64,000 nt of DNA from Actinomycetes bacterium. Lineage in GTDB: Bacteria > Actinomycetota > Thermoleophilia > BMS3ABIN01. The DNA is taken from NCBI GenBank assembly GCA_021791195.1, contig JAJYXB010000019.1, positions 1-64,000 on the forward strand. Direction: 5' to 3'. Position numbers and translations under genes: made by a program. Below are positions 1-12,165 of the stretch, piece after piece. The stretch's first letter is position 1; each line of letters starts with the position of its first letter. The notes below the pieces were generated by a model. The model worked only from the letters and a program-made list of their open reading frames with translations. It had not been told where the DNA came from and ran no database searches.

Positions 1-2398
<2,398 letters not shown>

Positions 2399-2399
2399 G

Positions 2400-3620
2400 T
2401 CAGCCAACCCCGCCTTTCGCCTTCATCAGCTTGACAAACTCGTCGAACAGGTAGCGGGAATCGTGCGGACCGGGACTGGCTTCCGGATGATACTGCACCG
2501 AGAAAGCCGGCGCCTCCAGGCAGCGGATGCCCTCGACTGTGCCGTCATAAAGATTGAGATGACTGATGGCGGCTTTTCCGGCTTCGGTGTCGAGCAGCAG
2601 CTCGCCGCTGGGAGGCGCCTCGAAAAAAGTGTTGCCGGAACGGGCCAGCGCCAGCCGCTCGCCGATGGCGGCGGGAAGCTCGACGGCAAAGCCATGGTTC
2701 TGCGAGGTGATCTCCACATGGCCGGTATCGAGATTCTTCACCGGATGGTTGGCGCCCCGGTGGCCGAACTTGAGCTTGTAGGTTGACAGGCCGAGGGCCT
2801 GGCTGAGGATCTGATGTCCCAGGCAGATACCAAATATCGGCACCTTGCCAACAAGGTTTCTGACCGTCTCCACCGCGTAGGTGAGCGGCGCCGGATCGCC
2901 GGGGCCATTGGAGAGAAAGACGCCGTCGGGCTGCAGCGCCAGGATGTCCGCGGCGCTGGTGGCCGCCGGTACGACGGTGACGTTGCAGCCGGCTGCGCCC
3001 AGCCGCTTGATGATGGAGCGCTTGATGCCGTAATCCAGCGCCACCACGCGGCACTTTCCCCGCAGGAACTCGAGCTCGTAGGGCGCCTGGCAGGTGACCT
3101 CGCCCACCAGGTCGCGGCCGGTCATTAGCGGCGTCTCGCGCAGCTGGCGGGCGATCTCCTCGCGAGGGAAGTCTCCCCAGTAGACGCAGGCGCGCATGGC
3201 GCCGGCGCTGCGCAGCCGCCGCGTCAGCGCGCGTGTGTCGATGCCGCTGACCGCGGTGACGCCCTGGGCGCTCAGCCACTCGGCAAAGCCCTGCTCCGCC
3301 GTGCTGTTGCGCGCCAGGTTGTGGCCCTCGCGGACGATCACCGCCCGCGAATGGACGCGGTCGGATTCGTTGGCGGCATTGCTGGCGCCGTAGTTGCCGA
3401 TCAGCGGATAGGTGAAGGTGACCATCTGGCCGAAGTAGGAAGGATCGGTAAGCACCTCCTGGTAGCCGGTCATCGCGGTGTTAAAGACGATCTCGCCGTA
3501 TACGGCGCCGGAGGCGCCAAAGCCGTGCCCCTCGTAGACGGTGCCGTCCTCCAGGACGACCGCCGCGGAAGCGCCGACCGGCGCCGGACGTGACTTGATA
3601 GCTTCACTTTGCGTGCTCAT
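2400..3620 (-). CDS. carA: Carbamoyl-phosphate synthase small (glutaminase) subunit
   Basis: Hydrolyses glutamine and channels ammonia to CarB. The 406-residue protein has the CarA N-terminal domain ([13 protein letters not shown], near residue 24) and a class I glutamine amidotransferase domain with the nucleophile motif GICLGHQ (around residue 270) and the catalytic His-Glu in [12 protein letters not shown] near the C-terminus. Length and order are normal for the family. It lies between pyrC and carB, and its stop is one base from the carB start, which suggests translational coupling. Confidence 0.98.
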   Translation of the reverse strand: MSTQSEAIKSRPAPVGASAAVVLEDGTVYEGHGFGASGAVYGEIVFNTAMTGYQEVLTDPSYFGQMVTFTYPLIGNYGASNAANESDRVHSRAVIVREGHNLARNSTAEQGFAEWLSAQGVTAVSGIDTRALTRRLRSAGAMRACVYWGDFPREEIARQLRETPLMTGRDLVGEVTCQAPYELEFLRGKCRVVALDYGIKRSIIKRLGAAGCNVTVVPAATSAADILALQPDGVFLSNGPGDPAPLTYAVETVRNLVGKVPIFGICLGHQILSQALGLSTYKLKFGHRGANHPVKNLDTGHVEITSQNHGFAVELPAAIGERLALARSGNTFFEAPPSGELLLDTEAGKAAISHLNLYDGTVEGIRCLEAPAFSVQYHPEASPGPHDSRYLFDEFVKLMKAKGGVG

Positions 3621-3663
3621 GGATTCCCTGACTTTTTAGTTGTTCCGATATCCATCTGCCGGT

Positions 3664-5043
3664 TCAGACGCCGTCCCGGTGCGCCACGCGTCCGCCGGCA
3701 AGCGTCAGCAGCACCCGGCCCCGGACGCGGCGGCCGGCAAAAGCGCTGTTGCGCGATTTGCTCCTGAACCGCGCCGGATCGATGTCATATTCATGCTTTG
3801 TGTCAACGAGGCAGAGGTTCGCCTCTTCGCCCTCCGCCAGCGCCGGCTGCGGCAGGCTGAAAGCGCGCGCCGGACCGGTGGACATCGCCAGCACCAGGCG
3901 CTCCAGCGGCACCTCGCCGCTCTGGACCAGGCCGCTGTACAGGACGGGAAAAGCCGTCTCCAGACCGATGGCCCCGAACGGCGCCTGTTCGAACGGCGTC
4001 TCCTTCTCCTGCGCCGCATGCGGCGCGTGGTCGGTGGCAATGCAGTCTATAACGCCGGCGGCCAGCGCCGCCACCAGCGCCCGCCGGTCATCCCCGGCGC
4101 GCAGCGGCGGATTCATCTTGAAACTGGAATCGAGGCCCTCGACCTCGCGGTCGCTCAGGAGCAAATGGTGCGGCGCCGCCTCGCAGGTGATGCGCATGGC
4201 CGGTTCACCGGCCTGCCCGCCAGCCGCGCCGCCGGGCTGGCTGTCCGCGGCGAAGCTGCCAGCCGCGCGCGCCGCCTCGATCAGCTCCAGCGACCGGCCG
4301 CAGCTGACATGGGCGATGTGGACCCGACCGCCGGTATAGGCAGCCACCTCCAGCGCCCGGGCGATATCGGCAGTCTCCGCCACCGCCGGCATGCCGGCCA
4401 GGCCCAGCCGCGCCGAGACCTCGCCCTCGTTCATCACACCGGCGCCGGCCAGGGCGCTGTCCTCGCAGTGCAGGCTGAGCGGCAGGCCGTACAGGCTGGC
4501 CGCCTCCAGCGCGCTTCTGAGCAACGCGGCGTCGGCCACCGGCCGCCCGTCGTCGGAAAATCCCACCGCGCCCGCGCCGGCCATGTCCCAAATGTCGCTT
4601 AAATGGACGCCTGCCTGGCCGCGGCTGATGGCGCCGAAAAAACTTGTCCTGACCAGCGCCTCGTCCGCGGCGACCTCGATCAGTGATGCCAGTACTGCCG
4701 CGTTGTCAACAACCGGGTCGGTGTTGGGCATGGCGCAGATGTGCACATAGCCGCCCGCGGCCGCTGCCGCCGTGCCGCTGGCGATGTCTTCTTCGTCTTC
4801 ACGCCCCGGCGTGCGCAGGTGCGTGTGCGGGTCGATGAACCCCGGCAGCAGCAGCATGCCGGCGGCCTCGATAACGCCGCCGCCGGGAGCCTTGCCCCTG
4901 CCCGCCGGGCTGATGGCGCTGATCTGGCCCTTCTCCACCAGCACGTCAGCCTCGCGGTCCAGGGAGCGGGCCGGATCGAAAACGCGCGCGCCGCGGATGA
5001 GCACGGTTGCTTTTGTGCCTTTTTTTGACATGGATGCGATCAT
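3664..5043 (-). CDS. pyrC: Dihydroorotase, PyrC class I
   Basis: Cyclises carbamoyl aspartate to dihydroorotate in pyrimidine synthesis. It is an amidohydrolase-fold protein of about 459 residues with the metal-binding motif GFIDPHTHLRTPG, a second motif (HIAHVSCGRS) and the late motif DCIATDHAPH. Two starts are possible. The ATG at 5043 has a GGTGAGG ribosome site 5-8 bases upstream and is preferred. A GTG at 5055 would overlap the pyrB stop as GTGA. The second gene inside the operon after pyrB, it directly precedes carA. Confidence 0.97.
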   Translation of the reverse strand: MIASMSKKGTKATVLIRGARVFDPARSLDREADVLVEKGQISAISPAGRGKAPGGGVIEAAGMLLLPGFIDPHTHLRTPGREDEEDIASGTAAAAAGGYVHICAMPNTDPVVDNAAVLASLIEVAADEALVRTSFFGAISRGQAGVHLSDIWDMAGAGAVGFSDDGRPVADAALLRSALEAASLYGLPLSLHCEDSALAGAGVMNEGEVSARLGLAGMPAVAETADIARALEVAAYTGGRVHIAHVSCGRSLELIEAARAAGSFAADSQPGGAAGGQAGEPAMRITCEAAPHHLLLSDREVEGLDSSFKMNPPLRAGDDRRALVAALAAGVIDCIATDHAPHAAQEKETPFEQAPFGAIGLETAFPVLYSGLVQSGEVPLERLVLAMSTGPARAFSLPQPALAEGEEANLCLVDTKHEYDIDPARFRSKSRNSAFAGRRVRGRVLLTLAGGRVAHRDGV

Positions 5044-5051
5044 GAGCGCCC

Positions 5052-6002
5052 TCACCCCACCGCCTGGATATTCCGCACCTCGGACCCCGCGGTGGCGGCG
5101 TTGTCGATAATGATGCGGTAGAGCACCGCCATCCGCACGGCCAGGCCCGCTTCGACCTGCTGCAGGATCATGTTGCCGTCGGCATCCGCCAGCTCGCTCT
5201 CGATCTCCACGCCGCGGTTGATCGGACCCGGATGCAGCACGCGCTGGTCCGGCCGCACATGCCGGCGGCCGACGCAGTAATGGCTGATGTATTCCCGCAG
5301 CGAGGGCAGGTAGTTGGCGCCCTCATGCCGCTCTTTTTGCATCCGCAGCAAGTAGATGACATCGACTTTTTTCAGGTCGTCGAGGGTATGCGAGACCTCG
5401 GCCCCGAGCGACTCCACGCCGCGCGGCAGCAGCGCCGGCGGCGCGATCAGCCGCACCTGCATCCCCATTTTCCTGAAACCGGCGATGTTGGAGCGGGCGA
5501 CGCGGCTGTGGAGGATATCGCCCACGATCGCCACCTTGAGGCCGTCCAGCTCGCCGTAGGTCTGCTTGAGCGAAAAGATGTCCAGCAGGCACTGGGTCGG
5601 ATGCTCGCCCTTGCCGTCGCCGGCGTTGACCACGTGCGCCTGCGTGTAGCGCGCCATGAAAGCGGGCGCGCCCACATGCGGATGGCGCACCACCAGGATG
5701 TCCGGGCGGTAGGCGTTCAGCGTCAGCACCGTATCCTTGAGCGATTCGCCCTTGCCCACGGCACTGGAATCGGCCTTGACGTTGATGACGTCGGCCGAGA
5801 GGCGCTTGCCGGCCAGCTCGAACGAGGTCGACGTGCGGGTGCTCTTCTCGAAGAAAAGGTCAATGATGGTGCGGCCCCTGAGCGTCGGCACCTTCTTGAT
5901 GTCCCGCCGCGAGAGCTCGAGGAAATCCTTGCGGGCCGTGACCAGGATCGAGTCGATCTCCTCGCGCGACAGGTCGCTGATGGATAGCAGATTCCAGTTC
6001 AT
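5052..6002 (-). CDS. pyrB: Aspartate carbamoyltransferase catalytic chain
   Basis: Condenses carbamoyl phosphate with aspartate. The protein (about 316 residues, family-typical) shows the carbamoyl-phosphate loop STRTSTSFE, the GKGEHPTQCLLD segment and the aspartate-loop end HPGPINRGVE. The ATG at 6002 overlaps the pyrR stop (TGATG). A GTG one codon upstream is possible. No separate regulatory PyrI chain follows; the next gene is pyrC, as in operons controlled by PyrR. Confidence 0.98.
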   Translation of the reverse strand: MNWNLLSISDLSREEIDSILVTARKDFLELSRRDIKKVPTLRGRTIIDLFFEKSTRTSTSFELAGKRLSADVINVKADSSAVGKGESLKDTVLTLNAYRPDILVVRHPHVGAPAFMARYTQAHVVNAGDGKGEHPTQCLLDIFSLKQTYGELDGLKVAIVGDILHSRVARSNIAGFRKMGMQVRLIAPPALLPRGVESLGAEVSHTLDDLKKVDVIYLLRMQKERHEGANYLPSLREYISHYCVGRRHVRPDQRVLHPGPINRGVEIESELADADGNMILQQVEAGLAVRMAVLYRIIIDNAATAGSEVRNIQAVG

Positions 6003-6571
6003 CACTCCACCGCCTCCAGAATGATCTCGTCCACCCCGTCAACTTCCTTCAGGTGCACATTGATGCGCTCGTCCTGCGAGGTGGGCAGATTTTTGCCGAC
6101 ATAATCGGGCCGGATCGGCAGCTCGCGGTGGCCCCGGTCCACCAGCACCGCCAGCTGGATGCGTGCCGGCCGGCCGTAATCGAACAGGGCGTCAATGGCG
6201 GCGCGAATGGTCCGGCCGGTGAAGAGGACGTCGTCGACCAGCACGATCGTCTTCTCGTCGATGCTGAAGGGAAGATTGGTGCCGCGCAGCTCCGGATGGG
6301 TCAGTTTGGGCCGCACCGTCAGGCTGCCGCGGGCGGCCACGTCATCACGGTAGAGGGAGATGTCAAGCTCGCCCACCGGGATCTCCCTTCCGGAGAACTC
6401 TTCCAGCAGGCGGGTCAGGCGGTGGGCAAGATGGGCGCCGCGGGTGTGAATGCCGACGATCGCCAGCCCGCCGGCGTCATGGTCTTTTTCCAGGATCTCG
6501 TGAGCAATGCGAACGATGGTCCGCGCCAGCTGATCGGCGGAAACGACTGTCCTTGAAAAAACGCCGCTCAC
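6002..6571 (-). CDS. pyrR: PyrR, bifunctional pyr operon regulator / uracil phosphoribosyltransferase
   Basis: PyrR is a UMP-responsive RNA-binding attenuation protein that usually keeps uracil phosphoribosyltransferase activity. The PRPP-binding signature VLVDDVLFTGRT and the RGHRELPIRPDYVGKNLPTS segment are diagnostic. Starting at GTG 6571 gives about 189 residues (family about 180), beginning MSGVFSRTVVSADQL, which aligns with the family N-terminus. An upstream in-frame GTG at 6655 would add 28 residues, but those codons coincide with an RNA leader that contains a PyrR-binding element and an intrinsic terminator, so they are probably untranslated. No Shine-Dalgarno is obvious at either start. 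Confidence 0.93.
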   Translation of the reverse strand: MSGVFSRTVVSADQLARTIVRIAHEILEKDHDAGGLAIVGIHTRGAHLAHRLTRLLEEFSGREIPVGELDISLYRDDVAARGSLTVRPKLTHPELRGTNLPFSIDEKTIVLVDDVLFTGRTIRAAIDALFDYGRPARIQLAVLVDRGHRELPIRPDYVGKNLPTSQDERINVHLKEVDGVDEIILEAVE

Positions 6572-6599
6572 ACGCGGGTCCGCATGGACACGCGCCGGC
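6556..6599 (-). terminator. Intrinsic terminator / attenuator in the pyr leader
   Basis: On the minus strand an interrupted GC-rich hairpin (outer GCCG/CGGC, then CGCG/CGCG, then GTCC/GGAC around a 4-base loop) is followed directly by six T residues at 6561-6556. It lies downstream of the PyrR-binding element and its 3' arm contains the proposed pyrR start codon (6571-6569), so it could control transcription and hide the start at once. The pairing was done by eye. Confidence 0.65.
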
Positions 6600-6639
6600 A
6601 GCTTGAGAGGAATGTTCCTGCAAACAGGGTCAATTTTCT

Positions 6640-6672
6640 CCCTTGTCAGCCTCACTGGGCGTGATTAAAGGG
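6640..6672 (-). promoter_or_regulatory. PyrR-binding RNA element (pyr leader anti-antiterminator type)
   Basis: The transcript contains a CCCTTTAA arm, the core CCAGTGAGGCTGA, and a closing AAGGG that pairs with CCCTT. This closely matches the PyrR-binding stem-loops of Bacillus pyr leaders, whose core is CCAGAGAGGCTGA closed by CCTT/AAGG. It lies between the promoter and the terminator hairpin, as expected for PyrR/UMP-dependent attenuation. Confidence 0.75.
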
Positions 6673-6692
6673 TGCAACACTTGCTGTCACGT

Positions 6693-6722
6693 AGTTTATC
6701 GGACGCGGCGGGCGCGAGTCAA
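6693..6722 (-). promoter_or_regulatory. Likely sigma-A promoter of the pyr operon
   Basis: TTGACT (6722-6717) and TAAACT (6698-6693) are separated by 18 bases. A start site near 6685 would put the PyrR-binding element and attenuator in the leader. Confidence 0.55.
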
Positions 6723-6890
6723 ACGGAAGATGCTCCAAAATAAAAACGACTTCCTTCAATCACCGTCAAGCAGATCTCCCCGTCCATGCATCGCCTGAAT
6801 CATCCCCGCGAAAGAAAGCTTGGATTCAAAACTCCGTACGAAGCATTCTTCAAAACATCAACCCTATTTACTGCTGCGCTTGAGATGGAA

Positions 6891-7154
6891 CTATCCAAGT
6901 TTTGATCCTTCAAGGCCGAGCAATACCAAGAAAAAAATGAAGAATTCTATCGAGAATAAGACTGGCGTCACCAATACCCAGACCAGGTTGCTGAATCGTT
7001 CAGAGGGGAATAAATGTTCAAGAATAAACCAGTGAACGATCTCAAGAACAACAATGAATGGGCCTAAGACAACAAGCGCCCATATATACCAGGAGCTAAA
7101 GGTAATTTTTAATGCATTGTAATATAAAAAACTAAGTATAAGTAATAATATCAA
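6891..7154 (-). CDS. Small hydrophobic membrane protein, unknown
   Basis: An 87-residue, strongly hydrophobic frame with about three membrane segments (LLLILSFLYYNAL, IWALVVLGPFIVVLEIVHWFI and VLVTPVLFSIEFFIFFLVLLG). The only usable start is TTG at 7154, after a short AGGA; no ATG or GTG is in frame. The DNA is visibly AT-rich compared with the pyr genes and follows 26 bases after the large secreted protein, so the two may have arrived together. No family recognised; it could also be a fragment. Confidence 0.45.
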   Translation of the reverse strand: MILLLILSFLYYNALKITFSSWYIWALVVLGPFIVVLEIVHWFILEHLFPSERFSNLVWVLVTPVLFSIEFFIFFLVLLGLEGSKLG

Positions 7155-7180
7155 CCATCCTATATTAAAAAGCAGCTTTT

Positions 7181-10100
7181 TTATTGCCCCACCACCTCAT
7201 TAAAATACCCATTCCAAAGCACCCGCTGGGAAGCCAGCACTTTGGCTGCCGTCTGTTTGGTTGTGCTGGTCCAAGCCTCTACTTCCGCCGGTCCGTTTTT
7301 TATTCCAGGGAATAGCGGCGTGACATTTGCGCCTGGCTGGATGGTGCCGCTTGTTTTAAGCTGGCCCGCGATCCGGATCTCGTAGTAAATGGATGATGTA
7401 TTCGGGTTTACCACCATCACCCAGTCTGAGGCATTGGCAGACAGGTTGTCATACCAGGTCCAGTTATAGTCACTGGCCAGCGATGACTGCGCTAAGCCGG
7501 GGACCTCTTCAAACGAGGGTCCGAAGAGCACCCTTTGTGAAGAGACGACATTAGCTGGTGTTTGTCTGGTGGCGTCAGTCCAGGCGCTTACCCGAAGCGG
7601 CCCGCCGATCACCCCCGGGAACTGCGGCGTTGCACTTGTGCCCGGCTGGAGCGTGCCGCTTACCGTGGGCTGACCGGGAATCGTTATCTCGTAATAAATC
7701 GGGGTGGCGTTCTGGTTTAGCACCATCACCCAGTCCGAGACCCCAGCAGACTTATTGTCATACCAGGTCCAGAGATAGCTGGATGAAAGTGAGGTCGCCG
7801 GGATGCCTGGCAGTTCATTAAAGGCACTGCCGCTATTTGTTGTTACGCGCTGGGTAGCGATAACTTTGGCAGGCGCCTGTTTGGATGAGTCAGTCCAGGA
7901 CTGGACTTCCACTGGGCCGCCGAGCAGGCCGGGGAAGGTAGGCGCAACGTGGTCTCCTGCCGCCAGGGTACCACTTGCTTTAACCTGGCCGGCGACTCTT
8001 ATCTCGTAGTAGACAGATGCGGGACTCGGGTTCTGGTTAGTTACCATCACCCAGTCAGTAGTCCCGGCCGAAACGTCATCGTACCAGGACCAGTAGTAGT
8101 GACCGGAAAGTGCGCTATCATCGGTGGCTGGCACTTCCTCCAGGGAACCGCTGCTTAGGAGTGTGCGCTGGCTTAAGATGGCTTTTGCTCCCGTGGTTGA
8201 GACTGCCTTTACCGGCCCGCCAAAGACGCCCGGGTAGATTGCGCTTAGCACCTGCCCCGCCGGAACCTGTCCTGGCTGGTAGCCAGTAAGTGAAGGCAGG
8301 GACTCACTTAAGCTGCCGATAAGCAGGTTAAACCAAAGATCAGGATTGTTTGGCGAGGCCGGATTTGCCATAAGCACCCAGTCAGAGTAGCCGCTTGAGG
8401 CGCTGTCGTACCAGACCCAGTAATAGTTTCGGCTGACGTTAAAGGAGCCTGAAGCTGTAGCTGTATTGCCGGCGTTGTCGCCTACCTGAACTGTTAACGT
8501 GTGGCTGCCGGGCGCCAGGTTCGTTGCCGGGCAGCTGATGCCTGAGGCTGTCACTGTACAGCCGCTTAAGGGCAGTCCGTCCAGTTTTGCCGTTGCCGTA
8601 GCCAGGTTAACGCCGCTAGCGGGGCTGGGATCTGAGAAGCTGGCGCTTATGGTCGGCGAGGAGCCGGCGCCGTTGCCGCTTGGGTTAAGACCAGATATTA
8701 CCGGCGCCGCGGTATCGACAAAGAACGTACCTGTAAGCGAGCCGGTATTGCCGGCGTTATCAGTTACGCTCACTAAGATGGCATGACTTCCCTGCGCAAG
8801 ACCAGCTGATGGGCAGCTGACTGTGGTGGCCGAAGCCGTGCAGCCAGGTAGCGCCGTTCCGTCTAGCTTGACGGTGGCAGCAGAAGTGTTGATTCCCGAG
8901 CCGCCATCGGCGTAGCCGGCGCTGATTGTGGGTGAGGCGTTATTTTTGTAGCCGGTGGGAGAGGGACTGTTTATCGTGGGCGCTTGTGTATCTACAGCAA
9001 AACTGCCGCTGGCAGTTCCCACGTTGCCGGCGTTGTCTGCAAGCGACACCGTATAGCTGTAGCTGCCGTCGGCAAGAGAGGTTGTGGGACAGGAAACTGT
9101 ACCGTTGCTGGCCGCGCAGGCTAAAGGAGCGGCGCCGTTTAAGCTCATGGTGGCGCTTGAGGCGTTGATGCCACTGGAAGGGTCAGCGTCGCTATAACTG
9201 GCCGTGATTATGGGCGCGTTGCTGTTTAGCCAGCCGCTGGGCGCAAGGTTTGTGACTACCGGCGCTGCCGTATCTGCCGGGATATAGACTGAGACAACAT
9301 TGGAAAGCGGCGACTGAAGGCCTACCTTGTCGGTGGCCTTAAGGGCAAAGTAGTAGGTCGCGCCAGGGGTAAGCCCGGATACCGTCACGCTCTGGGCAGA
9401 GCCGGCAACAAGCGGCGCCGGAGTCTCAACCGGTACCGCGTCCTTCCAGTACTGATCGGTTACAGCGGAGCCTGAGTAGCGCAGATCGTAGCTTGTGGCG
9501 GTCCCCGTGTTGCCATCGTCGCCAGGGGCAGTGAAGGTCAGTGTCGCAGCGCCGTACGCGGAATTTGAGCCGGCAAGGTCGCTGACCTGGGCCGGCGGCG
9601 TAAAGTCAACGGTATTGGTGGTCGTGGTGTCGGGGGCTTTCTGGGTTACGTCGGTGCCATCGCCGTATTCATCCACAGTGGCTACGTAGTTCTTGGTGCT
9701 GTCAAGGTTCATGGTGACCCTGGTCTGGCTGTTAACAGCGATGTTGTTGTAGTTTAGGGTGTCGACTGTGCCGCCCTGGTGATCTGGGGCGGTGACAATA
9801 AGATCGGCAGGCCCGGTGCCGTTACCGTTAGCCACCATCAGGTAACCGGAGCTTATATCGCTGCCATGGATGATTATGCTTTTTCGATGAAGCTCCGGGT
9901 ATTCCAAATACTCGGAATTTGGAATTTGCTGGTCGATGCTGCCGTCAGGGTTCTTGCCGGTATGGCGGCCTTGGGCATCATAGAGGCTAAAGCCCACAGG
10001 GCAGAGCCATGTAAACTCAGTTTCAGTTCCTTGGGCAGATTGATCCTGGCAGCCATCGCAGGTTTCACCGTCCCAGGCAAAGGCATTATTCCAGGGCTGC

Positions 10101-12064
10101 TGATTAGGCGGGTTATCGGGACCGTTACGTTCGCAACAAACAACATCTACCCCAAGGCTGCCAATCCAGGCGCCGGTGTATTCGCCCCATAGCCCATTGA
10201 ATTGCAGCCATTGGAACTGCGTTCCGCTGGCCTCTACGACCTCGGGTACTACAGTCGCCGAAGTGTTTTTTGCCGGATCCGGGTTACCTGGGTTGTTTAA
10301 AATGTCGCCGTCGCCAAAAGCGGCATCCCAAACATTTGGCAAATGATCAAGAAATTGTTTCCCGGGGGAAAAATAATTCGCATGTGAGCCCTGAGCTACG
10401 TACACCACTGCTTGATTGGGATTACCGACAGCTTTTTCAACGCTACCAGGACCGGTCCAGTCGCGCCACTGCCCGCCTCCATGCTGGCTGTAATCAGCCC
10501 GGAACGGATTCAGGCTGCCGTCAAGGTCGATCTGCACCACTTCCCAGTCCCCTTCATGAAACGACTCTGAAAAATCGTTTGCATAGTAGAAAAACCAGTA
10601 TTGAATGAATGAACTGGCGCTGCTACCTGGTTTTGAGACAACCCGTGTGTAAACAGTTTCTGGAAATTGAGACTTTATTTGCTGGTAGGGAGTTACATAC
10701 CAATGGTTAACAGTGAAATGATCAATCGAGATTGATGGGTCGCCCCCGCCGGCGATGACAGACGAACCTGGAAGGTCGACGTAAAGATCAGACGTATTTG
10801 CATATTGTGCCAGAGTTGCAGTGGTCGGATTAGCAATGTTGAAATTCGGATTATTTACCTGCCGTAATGCAGTTTTTTCAAGGATATTGCCAAACACAGT
10901 ATCGGTAGGAATTACTGCTTGCATCGCCAGGAATGGTTCCACAGGCATGGGTTCAAAATTCTCATCGCTTGTCATTTTTAGTTCTGGCTTATACCTATCC
11001 GCCAGCGTCTGTGCGGTATCGCCAAGCTTATTCTCGAAAATTGCCCAAGTCCCCAGCCGATCATCCCGCCAAACGATATTGCCTGAGGAAATCGACGGCT
11101 GATCAACCGAGGAGGTGCTATTGGAGACTTTTGTGCTTACGGCCGTGGATTGATTGCCGAGATTTGAGAGGTCGCACATGTAAATCTGATTTTCGGTATT
11201 ATCCCATTTGTCCCAGACTACGATATTGCCATCGATTTTGGCGTTATAATCGAATCTGTCATTGGCAATCACTTTTGTTGCTCCAGCCGAGATGTCATAC
11301 AAAAATACGCCGCCGCCGGAATCGTTGACGCCGCCGTTTTTCCACCAGATCAGATTATTACCGCTGATCGACGGCGTTTCCTTGTAGGTCTGGACGCCGT
11401 CATTTGTCACCTTTGTCCACCAGCCGCTGGAAATATTCTTCAGGTAGACATCTGATTCTGTGGTATCAACCCAGGCAACCCAGTCTCCGTCTATGGCGGG
11501 CATCTGGCACCAGCCAGAACCTATTCCTGCTGAGACGTCTGAGAGCTGGCCGGTGTCTAGATCGTACATGTATATCTGATCGGTTCCGCTGATGCTGTCT
11601 TGCCAGATAATGCGATGGCCGGAGACAGTCAGCCAGTCGGCGGAAAGAAGAGGCACGTTGAGGATCTGATCGGTTCCCGGCTGGCCATTATTGAGAAACA
11701 TGTAATGTATCTGACCCTCCAGCCAGACTACCAGGCTGCCGCTGATTGCCGGTTCGGTCTGGCTGGGTATTACCTGATTGTTACCCGGGACCGGCACCAG
11801 CGGCTGCTCGGCGTTACTGGTTGAAAGATCCTTGTAGTAGATACGGGTGGGATGGCCCGAATAAATGTCGTCCCTAAAATCCTCCCACACGGCAATGTTG
11901 CCGCTGACTGCGGGGGCCGTCTGAACATCCGGATGTGTGGCTGTGACCGGTGAGTCATCGCCAAAGACGTACTGCCGGGCGGGATCATAAGGGGCGGTTT
12001 GGGCGTAGGCCAGACCGACAGGAAGCAATATCAGCGTGAGGAGAAAAACGGTCTGGAAAACCAA
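7181..12064 (-). CDS. Very large secreted multidomain protein (propeller, Vps62-like, FN3, Ig-like, WYD repeats)
   Basis: About 1627 residues from a TTG at 12064. Visible order: hydrophobic signal segment ending AYAQ; TolB/WD40-like beta-propeller repeats with recurring SGNxxVW motifs (about 45-350); a Vps62-like domain (about 445-690) with YWFFYYAND, HEGDWEVVQ and VAQGSHANYFSPG; a fibronectin III domain (about 818-930) with GLTPGATYYFALKATD; three Ig-like modules (about 935-1205) each ending in a DNAGN motif; then four C-terminal repeats of about 100 residues (near 1211, 1321, 1430, 1531) with a W-x-WYD...DWVMV...YYEI...QRVL pattern. Probably an exported cell-surface or matrix protein; ligand and activity unknown. 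The true start may be ATG 12168 in another frame (see findings). Composition differs from the neighbouring operons. Confidence 0.9.
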   Translation of the reverse strand: MVFQTVFLLTLILLPVGLAYAQTAPYDPARQYVFGDDSPVTATHPDVQTAPAVSGNIAVWEDFRDDIYSGHPTRIYYKDLSTSNAEQPLVPVPGNNQVIPSQTEPAISGSLVVWLEGQIHYMFLNNGQPGTDQILNVPLLSADWLTVSGHRIIWQDSISGTDQIYMYDLDTGQLSDVSAGIGSGWCQMPAIDGDWVAWVDTTESDVYLKNISSGWWTKVTNDGVQTYKETPSISGNNLIWWKNGGVNDSGGGVFLYDISAGATKVIANDRFDYNAKIDGNIVVWDKWDNTENQIYMCDLSNLGNQSTAVSTKVSNSTSSVDQPSISSGNIVWRDDRLGTWAIFENKLGDTAQTLADRYKPELKMTSDENFEPMPVEPFLAMQAVIPTDTVFGNILEKTALRQVNNPNFNIANPTTATLAQYANTSDLYVDLPGSSVIAGGGDPSISIDHFTVNHWYVTPYQQIKSQFPETVYTRVVSKPGSSASSFIQYWFFYYANDFSESFHEGDWEVVQIDLDGSLNPFRADYSQHGGGQWRDWTGPGSVEKAVGNPNQAVVYVAQGSHANYFSPGKQFLDHLPNVWDAAFGDGDILNNPGNPDPAKNTSATVVPEVVEASGTQFQWLQFNGLWGEYTGAWIGSLGVDVVCCERNGPDNPPNQQPWNNAFAWDGETCDGCQDQSAQGTETEFTWLCPVGFSLYDAQGRHTGKNPDGSIDQQIPNSEYLEYPELHRKSIIIHGSDISSGYLMVANGNGTGPADLIVTAPDHQGGTVDTLNYNNIAVNSQTRVTMNLDSTKNYVATVDEYGDGTDVTQKAPDTTTTNTVDFTPPAQVSDLAGSNSAYGAATLTFTAPGDDGNTGTATSYDLRYSGSAVTDQYWKDAVPVETPAPLVAGSAQSVTVSGLTPGATYYFALKATDKVGLQSPLSNVVSVYIPADTAAPVVTNLAPSGWLNSNAPIITASYSDADPSSGINASSATMSLNGAAPLACAASNGTVSCPTTSLADGSYSYTVSLADNAGNVGTASGSFAVDTQAPTINSPSPTGYKNNASPTISAGYADGGSGINTSAATVKLDGTALPGCTASATTVSCPSAGLAQGSHAILVSVTDNAGNTGSLTGTFFVDTAAPVISGLNPSGNGAGSSPTISASFSDPSPASGVNLATATAKLDGLPLSGCTVTASGISCPATNLAPGSHTLTVQVGDNAGNTATASGSFNVSRNYYWVWYDSASSGYSDWVLMANPASPNNPDLWFNLLIGSLSESLPSLTGYQPGQVPAGQVLSAIYPGVFGGPVKAVSTTGAKAILSQRTLLSSGSLEEVPATDDSALSGHYYWSWYDDVSAGTTDWVMVTNQNPSPASVYYEIRVAGQVKASGTLAAGDHVAPTFPGLLGGPVEVQSWTDSSKQAPAKVIATQRVTTNSGSAFNELPGIPATSLSSSYLWTWYDNKSAGVSDWVMVLNQNATPIYYEITIPGQPTVSGTLQPGTSATPQFPGVIGGPLRVSAWTDATRQTPANVVSSQRVLFGPSFEEVPGLAQSSLASDYNWTWYDNLSANASDWVMVVNPNTSSIYYEIRIAGQLKTSGTIQPGANVTPLFPGIKNGPAEVEAWTSTTKQTAAKVLASQRVLWNGYFNEVVGQ

Positions 12065-12165
12065 AAAGAGGCGCGGTGCGCCGGTGTAATTATTAATCTG
12101 GAAACAGAACCCGGAAATTCCTGCCCCCCTCGGGTCAGCTTTTCATCCGGCACGATAGTCTTGAG

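Noticed and set aside
6572-6655. N-terminal extension of PyrR
   Set aside because: Coincides with the leader RNA elements and has no counterpart in the family.
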